64,000 bases of DNA from Alloalcanivorax xiamenensis (GTDB taxonomy: Bacteria; Pseudomonadota; Gammaproteobacteria; Pseudomonadales; Alcanivoracaceae), in assembly GCF_009846745.1 (NCBI RefSeq), contig NZ_AQPF01000012.1, positions 1 through 64,000 on the forward strand, in the 5' to 3' direction. A model generated the notes under the pieces. It saw nothing but the letters and a program-made list of their open reading frames with translations. It was not told where the DNA came from and searched no databases. Below, piece after piece: positions 48,519-57,052 of the stretch (its first letter is position 1; the number at the start of each line of letters is the position of its first letter). A program made the position numbers and the translations under genes.

Positions 48519-51037
48519 CAGCCGGCTCCGTTGCCGTTGGTGGCCGACTGCTGGCGCACCGCGCCAAGCGCTTCCAGCACATCCTTCTGCGAGGTCATGC
48601 TCAGGTCGATGACTTCCCGCGCCTGTTCCACGTAATAAGCCAGCTGTTCATCACTGCGCGTGGTGGCTTGTTCCAGGGCGGCCTCCACCTTTTGCAGATG
48701 ATCCACGAGCTTGTCGTTGGCGTCGCTGAACAGCTGCACGGCGACGGAGAAGGCTTCGCTCAGACTGGCCACTTCATGGGCGCCGCCGGTAACGTCGGAG
48801 GCCACTTCATCCAGTTTGCGGCTTTGCTCTTCCACTTGCCGGGAGAAGGTGTCGCTGACGCTCCTGAGAACGTCGCCGGAATCACGGATCAGGCTTTCCA
48901 CCGCCTCGCGCTGGGCGCTGGCGCCGTCACGCTGGGCCGCCAGCAGGGTTTCCAGCTCCGCCATGATGCGCCGGCGCTCCTCCAGCATATCGTTATCGCG
49001 CTCGCTGCTTCGGGACATTTCCTCGCGCAGTTGGCTGATCACCTCGGCGGCGGCCTTGGGCGTTTCCGAAGCGGTTTCGATGAGACGCGTCATGGGGGCT
49101 TCCAGGGCCGCGCCCAGGTCACCGAGATGGCGGGTGACCGTGGTTTCCAGTTCCGCCAGTCGCGCGGTGGCGGTTTCGCCACGTTGCGCTTCTTCGTTAC
49201 GCAGCGTGGACAGGGCCTGGCCAGTGTCCGTTACCAGTTTCTCCAGGCCTTCACGCTGCTGTGCAATCAGGGTCTCGGCGGCGTTCTGGAATTGCTCATT
49301 GTGGCTTTGCAGAGCCTGGGTGATGTTGTCAATCAGGCCGGCGGCGGAGCGCTGCTGCTGATCCAGGCCATGACGCCACTGTTCGGCGGTTTGTTCGGTG
49401 GTGGCCTGGAAGCGCTCGGCCAGTGTCGCCAGTTGCTGTTCGCCGGTGCTTTGCAGCTGCTGGTGGTGTTCGCGAGTCTGTTCCAGCAGCGTGTTGCTAT
49501 GCCGGTGGAAGGTATCGTTGTGGTCCTTCAGAGCGGCGCCGAGGCTATCCGACAATTGGGTGTTGGCGTGTTGCTGTTCACTCAGGCCATCGCGCCATTG
49601 CTCCGCGGCACGCTCGGTGGTGGTCTGGAAGTGCTCCGCCAGGGCGGTCAGTTGCGCCTCACTGGCCTGCTGTAACTGTTGATGATGATCGCGGGCCTGG
49701 ACCAGCAGGAGCTCGCTTTGTTCGCGGAAGCGCTCGCCGTGGGCTTGCAGTGCGTCGGCGACCTGTTCGGCCAGTTGGCGGCTCTGTTGCCGCTGCTCGC
49801 CGAGACCGGTTTGCCAGGCCTGGGCGGCGTGCTCGGTGGTGGCCTGGAAGTGCTCGGCCAGCTCCGACAGTTGCGCCTTGCCGGTTTCACGCAGTTGCTG
49901 ATGATGCTCCCGGATTTGCGCCAGCAGTTCGCTGCTGTGCTGCTCGAAGCGGCTGTTGTGGGCCTGGAGCGCGGCGTCGATGTCGGCGGCCAGTTTGCCG
50001 GTGCTTTGTTGTTGTTCGGCGAGCCCTTGTTGCCAGTGCCGGGCGGCTTGTTCGGTGGTGGCTTGGAAGCGTTCCGCCAGGGTGCCGAGCTGACGCTCGC
50101 TGATCTCGCTCAGGGTCTGATGGGTGCTCTCCGCCTGTTGTCCCAGACGGGCCATGGCCGCTTCCACGATCGGGCGGGTGCTCTCCGCGGCGATGCGGCC
50201 ACTGTCCGCCAGGCTTTGCTTCAGGGTGTCGCTGACCGAGTGGGCCAGCTGCTGATAGTGGCCGCTGACGTTGTCATGGAATTGCTGCTGGTTCCGCGTC
50301 AGCGCGCCGCTGACCTGCTCGCTCATGTGTTCCATGCGTTCGGCCAGATGGCCGAGTTGGGCAACCACTTCGGGGAAAGCGGCGGACTGCTCTCGCAACG
50401 CCTGGTAAGTATCGCGTTGTTGCTGGCCGATTGAGAACGCGCGCAGATCCGTGGCGATATGAGTGTCCAGCTCACGGCCGGTCAGAATCCGGTCCCGGCG
50501 GCTCAGGGCGGCGGCCAGACCGAGCATGGCGGAACTGGCGACACCGGCGATGGAAGTACCGAACGCCAGGCTCATGCCGCTGATGGGAGCGGCCAGGGCG
50601 TTACGGATAGCGTGCAGTTCGCTGCCGCCTTCCAGCGCGGTAACGGCACCGCGCAAGGTCACGATCATACCAATGAAGGTGCCGAGCAGGCCGAGCATGA
50701 CCAGCAGACCGGAGAGATAAGGCGTCAGCATCGGACCGGGCAGAGCGACCGGTTCACCTTCCACCCGGCGGCGCACCGCGTTGCGCAGGGAAGCGGGCAG
50801 GCCAGCGATCCACTGGCCGAGACTGTCCGGGCTGTTCGGCAATTGCTCCAGACCGTGGCGCAATTGAGCGGTGGCGCGGCGGAATTGCCGCAGCTCCAGA
50901 AAGCCCAGGCCGTACACCAGTGCGATCAGCAGGATGGCGGTTAGCGCCACCAGGTCGGTACCGAGAAAGCCCAGGCCCACCCAGATCACCGTGATGGCGC
51001 CCAGGATGAAGGTCAGCGCGAAAAGAAAACGTGTCAT
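48518..51037 (-). CDS. DUF802: MotA/TolQ/ExbB-like motor subunit with a long coiled-coil tail
   Basis: The 839-residue protein has two N-terminal helices (about 5-25 and 28-47). A MotA/TolQ/ExbB-type pair follows at 107-130 (YLSGLLVMLGLLGTFIGMIV, with the GLLGTFIGM signature) and 146-178 (APISGMSLAFGTSIAGVASS). The remaining ~650 residues are coiled coil. Residues 314-605 are four near-identical 73-residue repeats (core LAEHFQATTEHAAQAW...GLGEQ), and the rest resembles a long heptad rod. This layout is that of ZorA, whose tail projects into the cytoplasm. It overlaps DUF3348 by four bases and the OmpA gene by one. The start at 51037 is preferred over 51226, which lies inside DUF3348. Confidence 0.85.
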   Translation of the reverse strand: MTRFLFALTFILGAITVIWVGLGFLGTDLVALTAILLIALVYGLGFLELRQFRRATAQLRHGLEQLPNSPDSLGQWIAGLPASLRNAVRRRVEGEPVALPGPMLTPYLSGLLVMLGLLGTFIGMIVTLRGAVTALEGGSELHAIRNALAAPISGMSLAFGTSIAGVASSAMLGLAAALSRRDRILTGRELDTHIATDLRAFSIGQQQRDTYQALREQSAAFPEVVAQLGHLAERMEHMSEQVSGALTRNQQQFHDNVSGHYQQLAHSVSDTLKQSLADSGRIAAESTRPIVEAAMARLGQQAESTHQTLSEISERQLGTLAERFQATTEQAARHWQQGLAEQQQSTGKLAADIDAALQAHNSRFEQHSSELLAQIREHHQQLRETGKAQLSELAEHFQATTEHAAQAWQTGLGEQRQQSRQLAEQVADALQAHGERFREQSELLLVQARDHHQQLQQASEAQLTALAEHFQTTTERAAEQWRDGLSEQQHANTQLSDSLGAALKDHNDTFHRHSNTLLEQTREHHQQLQSTGEQQLATLAERFQATTEQTAEQWRHGLDQQQRSAAGLIDNITQALQSHNEQFQNAAETLIAQQREGLEKLVTDTGQALSTLRNEEAQRGETATARLAELETTVTRHLGDLGAALEAPMTRLIETASETPKAAAEVISQLREEMSRSSERDNDMLEERRRIMAELETLLAAQRDGASAQREAVESLIRDSGDVLRSVSDTFSRQVEEQSRKLDEVASDVTGGAHEVASLSEAFSVAVQLFSDANDKLVDHLQKVEAALEQATTRSDEQLAYYVEQAREVIDLSMTSQKDVLEALGAVRQQSATNGNGAG
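49223..50098 (-). repeat. Four tandem 219-bp repeats inside the DUF802 gene
   Basis: The repeats encode 73 residues each (residues 314-386, 387-459, 460-532 and 533-605). Shared features are L-A-E-x-F-Q-x-T-T-E, W-x-x-G-L-x-E-Q and L-x-x-H-x-x-x-F, with L-x-x-Q-x-R-x-H-H-Q-Q-L near the end. Length in whole repeats can vary by recombination, which would change the length of the tail. Confidence 0.85.
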
Positions 51038-51795
51038 TGCGGGAGTGGTTCCTCGTGATTCAATGCGTCCAGCAGGCCTTGCACCGGTTCCAAACGGGTT
51101 TCCAGTTCTGCCAGCAGCAGCGTCTGCATTTCCTGGTGAAACTGATGTAACCAGCCCCCGGGTGTCACCCAGGCGTCGGTCGGATCGGGCTGGTCTGCCG
51201 AGTGTTGATTGCGGTGCGCCCGCCAAAGGGAGCGAAAGCGTTTGCCCAGTACCATCGGTATGGCGCCGAAGCAGTAGCGGCCATAGCTGGCCAGGGTGTT
51301 GTCGAACACCGTGTCGAGCACGGCGAGCTGGGCGAGTGTGTGATTCTGGGCGGCAAAACCGTCGCGCAGACGTTGCCGCAGATACTGAATGGCGGTGATC
51401 AGTTGTCTCTGGTGGGACAGGTAAAAACGTTCATAGGGCTTGAACACCGGTGGCGTCTCGGTGATCCGCGGCAAGCGCAGCTTCACCTTGGCGTCACCGG
51501 GCTCGAAACTCAGGGTGATGCCGTTGATGAGCGTGTCACGGGTTTGGGCGAAGTCGGCCCGGAGCCGCTCCGCCAGCCCTTCTTCGGGGTGGAATGGCCC
51601 CATGGGCTGGTACTTATAGGCGGCGTCCAGTGCGATGGTGTCGGACAGATCGAACAGCCGGCCCATACGTTCCGCGAAGCAGGTGTGGGCATCGAGGCCG
51701 GCGCCATTGCCCAGCGCGGCCACCAGCTGTACCAGTCTGGCGCTGGGAGGGGCCGGTTGCGCTTTTTTTTGCGTCCTGTTCGTGCTGTTGCTCAT
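51034..51795 (-). CDS. DUF3348 family protein of a ZorAB-like motor operon
   Basis: The 253-residue soluble protein matches the DUF3348 type: RLVQLVAALGNGAGLDAHTCFAERMGRLFDLSDTIALDAAY in the N-terminal third, and GRYCFGAIPMVLGKRFRSLWRAHRNQH later. It is helical, without nuclease or helicase motifs. It is the first gene of the operon and overlaps DUF802 by four bases. The fixed order and overlaps suggest that the four proteins act as one machine. Confidence 0.8.
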   Translation of the reverse strand: MSNSTNRTQKKAQPAPPSARLVQLVAALGNGAGLDAHTCFAERMGRLFDLSDTIALDAAYKYQPMGPFHPEEGLAERLRADFAQTRDTLINGITLSFEPGDAKVKLRLPRITETPPVFKPYERFYLSHQRQLITAIQYLRQRLRDGFAAQNHTLAQLAVLDTVFDNTLASYGRYCFGAIPMVLGKRFRSLWRAHRNQHSADQPDPTDAWVTPGGWLHQFHQEMQTLLLAELETRLEPVQGLLDALNHEEPLPQ

Positions 51796-51916
51796 GGGCC
51801 GCCGTGGCTAGGAAAAAGGTATGACCATGCCGTCGCCTGACGCGACGGGAAACCGCCCATTCTAATCAACTGCGGCGGCCCCACCAATCCTGCGGATGCC
51901 TGAGTCGGTTGGCGGG

Positions 51917-53128
51917 TCAGCCGGGATCGTTGGCGGCGGGCATGCTGACCACGCCCCGGGCCAGAAGAGCGTCGATGGCGGTGTCGGCGAAGCCGGCCTC
52001 CCGTAGCACGTCCCGGCTGTCGCCGCCGAGGCGCGGCGCCGGCCGGTCCGGCCGCGTCGGAGCATCAATGAAGCGTAACGGGTGGCGGGTGGCGAGCAGC
52101 TTCCCTTCGCTGGGGTGATCCACCTCTTGAAAGAAATCCACTGCCCGCAAATGCGGGTCGGCGAGCAAGTCTTCCAGTGTGTTTACCGGGCCGCAGGGAA
52201 TATCCCGCTCCTTCAGCGCGGTCAGCCAGTACTCGTTGCCATGGGATGGCATGCACTCGGCGACGACCTGATACAGCTCGCCGATGCGCTCGCTGCGACG
52301 GGCCGGGTGCATGACCCATTCCGCCCGGCCCAGATCATCCCGACCCACCAGGTCGAGAAACCGTTGCCAGTGGCGGGAGGTGTAGGGCAGCACCGCGATG
52401 TAGCCGTCGGCGGTTTGATAGGGGCGCCGATAGGGGGTCATCAAGCGGTCGTAGCGCAGCGAGCCCCGCGGTGGCTCGAAGACATGGCCGGCAAGGTGTT
52501 CGGCCAGCAGGAAAGAAACCAGGCTTTCAAACATCGGTGCTTCCACCGCACCGCCCTGGCCAGTGCGTTCCCGCTGCAACAGAGCCGCGGCGATGCCGAC
52601 AGTGGCGTACAGGCCGGCCACCTTGTCCGCCAGGACTGTTGGTGCGAAGGCGGGCGGGGAGTCGGGGGTGTGATTCAGCGAAGCCAGTCCGCTGATCGCC
52701 TGCATGATGTCGTCGTAGGCAGGGTCGTCGGCGTAAGGGCCGTCGCCACCGAATCCCACCGCGGCGCAATACACCAGGCGTGGGTTGAGAGGGCCGAGGG
52801 TGTCATGGTCGATGCCCAGTTTTCTGGCGGCGGCGGGGCGGATGTTGTGCAACAGCACATCCGCCTGGGCCACCAACCGGTGCAGTGTGGCCTGTCCCTG
52901 ATCGGTTTTCAGGTCCAGGACCAGGGACCGTTTATTGCGATTCAGATTGAGAAAGCCGGCGCCCATGCCCGGGTGCCGGGCCGGTGCGGCGGCGCGGAAA
53001 ATATCCCCCTCCGGGGATTCCACCTTGATCACTTCGGCGCCCAGGTCGGCAAGAAGCTGGGAAGCGAAAGGCCCCAACACCACGGTGCTCAGATCCAGCA
53101 CCGTTATCCCTTTAAGCAACTCGAACAT
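51917..53128 (-). CDS. CaiB/BaiF family CoA transferase
   Basis: The 403-residue family III CoA transferase has LLKGITVLDLSTVVLGPFASQLLADLGAEVIKVE at the start. The catalytic-type aspartate region PAYDDIMQAISGLASL and the GPVNTLEDLLADPHLRA motif follow. These enzymes swap CoA between acids. It is divergent from an IclR regulator and an acid-importing TRAP system, so it probably activates the imported acid. A 17-bp palindrome lies in the shared promoter. Confidence 0.92.
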   Translation of the reverse strand: MFELLKGITVLDLSTVVLGPFASQLLADLGAEVIKVESPEGDIFRAAAPARHPGMGAGFLNLNRNKRSLVLDLKTDQGQATLHRLVAQADVLLHNIRPAAARKLGIDHDTLGPLNPRLVYCAAVGFGGDGPYADDPAYDDIMQAISGLASLNHTPDSPPAFAPTVLADKVAGLYATVGIAAALLQRERTGQGGAVEAPMFESLVSFLLAEHLAGHVFEPPRGSLRYDRLMTPYRRPYQTADGYIAVLPYTSRHWQRFLDLVGRDDLGRAEWVMHPARRSERIGELYQVVAECMPSHGNEYWLTALKERDIPCGPVNTLEDLLADPHLRAVDFFQEVDHPSEGKLLATRHPLRFIDAPTRPDRPAPRLGGDSRDVLREAGFADTAIDALLARGVVSMPAANDPG

Positions 53129-53247
53129 GGTATTTCCTCACTGCATTGCCGATGTTCGGGAGGCGCCTTCCCCGTCATCGGCGGAATGATTTTTTTATTC
53201 AGTCTTGCATGGTGGTGTTTATTCGTGCAACGCTATTTTGAATCAAT

Positions 53248-53264
53248 GGTTCACAGGGTGAACC
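53248..53264. promoter_or_regulatory. Perfect 17-bp palindrome, candidate IclR operator
   Basis: GGTTCAC-AGG-GTGAACC is a perfect inverted repeat with a 3-base centre, in the 175-bp gap between the divergent CoA transferase and IclR genes. IclR-type regulators bind such 13-17 bp palindromes next to their own gene. Assignment is by position and symmetry. Confidence 0.7.
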
Positions 53265-53303
53265 TTTGCTGAAGGCAAACCCTGTTCAAGCAGAGCGAGG
53301 CGC

Positions 53304-54062
53304 ATGGGATACGCACCGGTATCGGCGGTCCTGAAGGGACTGAAAGTGTTGGAGGTGGTGAATCGTCTGGGGCCGGCGAGTCTCCGTGACATCACCGAGG
53401 CCACCGGCTTGCCCAAGGCGTCCACTCTGAGACTTCTGGATACCCTGCAGCACGCCGGTTATGTCTCGGTAATGAACGATAGCCGCCGCTATATCGTCAC
53501 CGCCAGGGTCTTGTCCCTGTCCAATAACTTCCATCCGGACGACGCGCTTCTCGCGGCCGCCGTTCCGGTATTGAAAGCGCTGCGTGATAAAACCGGCTGG
53601 CCGTCGGACCTGGGCATTTATCAGCACGGCAAGATGGTGATCGCGGATACCAACCGGCAACCCGGTGCGTTTTCGATGAACCGTTCGGTGGGGTCACGGG
53701 TTTCCATGACCACCACTTCGCTGGGCAAAGTCTACATGGCGTTCTGTCCGGAGCCGGAACGGGAAGAAATTTTTCTTCACTTGTCACGGCTTGATGACCC
53801 GGATGAGAACAGCGCTCTCAGAGGCGAAGCCGTCGAGCGTCTGATAAAGAAAATTCGCAAGCAGGGTTATGCCACCAGCGATCAGGAACAAGGCAAGAGC
53901 ATACGGGCGGTGTCGGTGCCGGTGATGCTTGGTGACCGGGTGGCGTGTTCGTTCAACGTCATTGTGCCGGCTCAGGTGATGTCGATGGCGCAGGTGGTAA
54001 CCGACTATGTGCCGCTGATCAGCGCCGCGGCCCGGGAGATAGAACAGCGTATTCAGGGATAG
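53304..54062 (+). CDS. IclR family transcriptional regulator
   Basis: The 252-residue protein has an N-terminal winged helix (VLKGLKVLEVVNRLGPASLRDITEATGLPKASTLRLLDTL). The IclR effector domain follows (GSRVSMTTTSLGKVYMAFC, SVPVMLGDRVACSFNVIVP). It should control the divergent CoA transferase and the TRAP-acyl-CoA dehydrogenase genes downstream, sensing the imported acid or its CoA ester. The last point is inferred from context. Confidence 0.92.
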   Translation: MGYAPVSAVLKGLKVLEVVNRLGPASLRDITEATGLPKASTLRLLDTLQHAGYVSVMNDSRRYIVTARVLSLSNNFHPDDALLAAAVPVLKALRDKTGWPSDLGIYQHGKMVIADTNRQPGAFSMNRSVGSRVSMTTTSLGKVYMAFCPEPEREEIFLHLSRLDDPDENSALRGEAVERLIKKIRKQGYATSDQEQGKSIRAVSVPVMLGDRVACSFNVIVPAQVMSMAQVVTDYVPLISAAAREIEQRIQG

Positions 54063-54168
54063 GCCGGTTCCATCCGGTCATTGCCATGGCGAAGGAGAGG
54101 TAACGTGATCGAGGCCCTGCCGTTTCAGGTCCGGCCGAATCAAAATAATGCAGAATAGAGGTGACGTA

Positions 54169-55206
54169 ATGAAAATAATAACGTCGATTATGCGAAAACA
54201 GGTCCCGCTCTGGGGCTTGATGCTGACTCTGCTGTCCGCGCCCTGGGCCCAGGCGCGGGACATGACCCTGGCGGATTCTTTTCCATTGGACCACTACTTG
54301 TCCAAGGAAGGCACGGTGTACTGGATGAACCGGGTCACCGAACTGACCGGAGGTGATCTCGCGTTCCAGCATTATCCGGCGGAACAGATCGCCAAGGCTT
54401 CTGAGATCATGCGCCGGGTCCAGGACGGGGTGGTGGATGTGGGGTATGTGGGCATCGGTTATGTCAGTGATCGCATGCCCTTGAATGGCGCCACCATGTT
54501 GCCCGGTGTGGTCCGTGATTCAACCCGAGCAAGCCAGGCGTACTGGTCTGAACTGAAAGACCCGGACAGTGTTTATCGCAAGGAATTCGAAAAGAATGGT
54601 CTGGTCCCGGTGTTCGCGGTACTGCTGCCACCCTACCAGGTGGTACTGAACAAGCCGGCCATAGACTCGACCAGTGACTTCAAGGGATTGAATTTGCGTT
54701 CCTCCGGCAGTCTGGACCTGGCGGTGCAGGCATTGGGAGCGTCACCGGTCTCCATGGCGGCGCCGGATATCTATCTGGCTTTGCAGCGGGGAACGCTGGA
54801 CGGCACGCTGTTGCCGGTGACGAGTATCACTCCCTATCGGGTCGATGAGGTGACCTCCAGCGTATCCACCAATGGTGCCTTCGGCAGTTTCGCCATCACC
54901 GTCGCCATGAATGCCGAGCGCTACGAGGCACTTGATGATGCTCGGAAACATGCCATTCGGCAGGCCGGGGACGAGACCGTCCGGCATTTGAGCGAGTACG
55001 AGGCGGAGGCGGTCAGTCAGCTTCTGACGCAATTCAAGGACCAGGGTATCCAGGTTTACGCCTTTTCCGATCCCACCCTGAAAACCATCGAGCAGCGTCT
55101 TGACGGTGTCCGCGAGCAATGGGCCAGACGTATGGAGAAACGCGGTCTGGATGGCCAGCAAGCGTTGCAGGCCATGGAGCATGCTCTCGAACAGACTGGC
55201 CGGTGA
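54169..55206 (+). CDS. dctP: TRAP transporter substrate-binding protein (DctP)
   Basis: The 345-residue periplasmic protein has a signal peptide ending WAQA-R. The DctP fold is visible in LADSFPLDHYLSKEG, EQIAKASEIMRRVQDGVVDVG, LNLRSSGSLDLAVQALGASPVSMAAPDIYLALQRGTLDG and ERYEALDD. The arginine that grips the ligand carboxylate is likely in FKGLNLRSSG (R). It captures an organic acid for the DctQM permease. The start at 54169 has GAGGTGACGT before it. Confidence 0.92.
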   Translation: MKIITSIMRKQVPLWGLMLTLLSAPWAQARDMTLADSFPLDHYLSKEGTVYWMNRVTELTGGDLAFQHYPAEQIAKASEIMRRVQDGVVDVGYVGIGYVSDRMPLNGATMLPGVVRDSTRASQAYWSELKDPDSVYRKEFEKNGLVPVFAVLLPPYQVVLNKPAIDSTSDFKGLNLRSSGSLDLAVQALGASPVSMAAPDIYLALQRGTLDGTLLPVTSITPYRVDEVTSSVSTNGAFGSFAITVAMNAERYEALDDARKHAIRQAGDETVRHLSEYEAEAVSQLLTQFKDQGIQVYAFSDPTLKTIEQRLDGVREQWARRMEKRGLDGQQALQAMEHALEQTGR

Positions 55207-55211
55207 CGCCG

Positions 55212-55748
55212 ATGTCCGGTTCTCTCAAATTGCTGGAGCGGGGACTGGCGGTTATTGCCGTGGGCGCGGTACTGGCGATGATGTTGCTGGTCAGTCTGGA
55301 TGTGATCGCGCGCTACCTGTTCAAAGCACCACTGACCTTCCAGTACAGCCTGACCGAGGATTACCTGATGGTCATCATGGTGGCACTGGCGTTGCCATGG
55401 GCGGAACGGCGAGGCGCCTTCATTCGCTTGACGCCGTTTCATCGTCTCATGAGCCCTGGGGTACGCCGCGGCTTGTACGCGCTCAATAATCTGATAATCG
55501 CTCTGATGCTGTTGGCGATGACCTGGTATGCCGGTGAGCGGGTATGGGTTGACTGGTTGGAACAGCGGGTGATCTTCGGTGTGATCGACTGGCCGGTATG
55601 GCTGTCCCACGTCTGGGTCCCGATAGGAACCCTGGTTCTCTCCCTGAGACTGTTCACCAACGCCTGCCTGTATCTTCTGGGAAAAGCGGAAGTGCCATCG
55701 CCGCCATCCCTGGACGAGATGGGTGAAGGCGAGGAGGCGTTGCGATGA
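55212..55748 (+). CDS. dctQ: TRAP transporter small permease (DctQ)
   Basis: The 178-residue protein has four transmembrane helices and the DctQ motif LDVIARYLFKAPLTFQYSLTEDYLMVIMVALALPWAERRGAFIRLT. It sits five bases after dctP and overlaps dctM by four bases. It is shorter than the permease and helps assemble it. Confidence 0.92.
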   Translation: MSGSLKLLERGLAVIAVGAVLAMMLLVSLDVIARYLFKAPLTFQYSLTEDYLMVIMVALALPWAERRGAFIRLTPFHRLMSPGVRRGLYALNNLIIALMLLAMTWYAGERVWVDWLEQRVIFGVIDWPVWLSHVWVPIGTLVLSLRLFTNACLYLLGKAEVPSPPSLDEMGEGEEALR

Positions 55749-57031
55749 TCATCATGATCGGAGTCGGCTTGCTCATCGTGCTGCTATTGATGGAAATGCC
55801 GATTGCCTTCGCCATGATGGTGGCGGCCACGGTGGGGTTGTGGCTGGTGGGCGGAGAGCTGATGGTGCACAGCTACCTGGCGGATGCATTTCATAACGTC
55901 ACCGCTTCCTACACCATGCTGACCATTCCCATGTTCGTTTTGATGGCTCAGTACATGGCCCAGAGTGGCATGGCCAGGGATATTATTGCCTGCAGCGACA
56001 CCTGGTTGCGGCGCTTCAACGGTGGTTTGGGCATGGCCTGTGTGTTCGCGAGCGCCTTCATGGCGGCGATCATTGGCTCCAGCACCGCCTCCTGCGCCAC
56101 CATGTCCTCGGCGGCCTTTCCATCCATGCGTGAGAGCGGTTACGACCGCCGTATCTCGGTGGGCATAATCGCCATCGCCGGCACTCTGGCGATTATGATC
56201 CCGCCGAGCATCGTGCTGATTATTTACGGCATCCTGACACAGCAATCCGTGGGCAAGTTACTGATCGCGGGTCTTGTGCCGGGCCTGCTCACCGCCGCCG
56301 GCTACATCCTCACCATCTGGGGCTTGAGTAAACGGCGTCCGGATCTGGTACCCAGGCCAACCGCCTTCAATATGCGCGAGGCGATGGGGGCGTTACGTCC
56401 GGTCTGGCCCGCCATGCTGCTGATGGTGGTGACTATTGGCGGCTTGTACAGCGGTCTGGCCACGCCAACGGAAATCGGCGCTGTGGGCTCGCTGGCGGCC
56501 TTGGTCATCGTGCTGCTGATGCGGCGTATCGACAAACGGCGTTTCGCCAGCGCCATGACCGAAACACTGGGCACCACGGTGATGATCATCACGATCATCA
56601 TCGGAGCCATGATGTTCGGCTACTTTCTCACCCTGACGCAGGCGACCCAATCCCTCATTGCCATGATTAACGACGCCAACCTGTCACCCTGGGCGGTGCT
56701 GTTGACCCTGGTGGTGATCTATCTGGTGCTGGGCATGCTCATGGATCAGATGGCGATTCTGGTGTTGACCGTGCCGGTGACCTTCGCGCTGATCACCCAG
56801 TTGGGCTTCGATGGCATCTGGTATGGCATCGTCATAACGAAGACCGTGGAGATTGGTCTGGTGACGCCGCCGCTCGGACTCAATGTGTTTATCACCTCCG
56901 GTATTACCCGGGTGCCGGTGGGTGAGTGCTTCCGGGGGGTGGCGCCCTTCGTTCTGGTGGATTTGCTGATTCTCGGACTGCTCCTGGCGTTTCCGGAAAT
57001 CAGCTTGTTCCTGCCCGGCCTGATGAAATAG
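55745..57031 (+). CDS. dctM: TRAP transporter large permease (DctM)
   Basis: The 428-residue, 12-helix permease has DctM family motifs SGMARDIIACSDTWLRRFNGGLG, SSTASCATMSSAAFPSMRESGYD and GLVTPPLGLNVFI. It carries out sodium-driven import of the ligand delivered by DctP. It overlaps dctQ by four bases and precedes the acyl-CoA dehydrogenase by 21 bases. Confidence 0.95.
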   Translation: MIIMIGVGLLIVLLLMEMPIAFAMMVAATVGLWLVGGELMVHSYLADAFHNVTASYTMLTIPMFVLMAQYMAQSGMARDIIACSDTWLRRFNGGLGMACVFASAFMAAIIGSSTASCATMSSAAFPSMRESGYDRRISVGIIAIAGTLAIMIPPSIVLIIYGILTQQSVGKLLIAGLVPGLLTAAGYILTIWGLSKRRPDLVPRPTAFNMREAMGALRPVWPAMLLMVVTIGGLYSGLATPTEIGAVGSLAALVIVLLMRRIDKRRFASAMTETLGTTVMIITIIIGAMMFGYFLTLTQATQSLIAMINDANLSPWAVLLTLVVIYLVLGMLMDQMAILVLTVPVTFALITQLGFDGIWYGIVITKTVEIGLVTPPLGLNVFITSGITRVPVGECFRGVAPFVLVDLLILGLLLAFPEISLFLPGLMK

Positions 57032-57052
57032 TGAATGACATAGGAAACCGTG

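Noticed and set aside
47141..51795. A full Zorya system
   Set aside because: There is no ZorC or ZorD (helicase/nuclease) gene, so only the motor resemblance is claimed.
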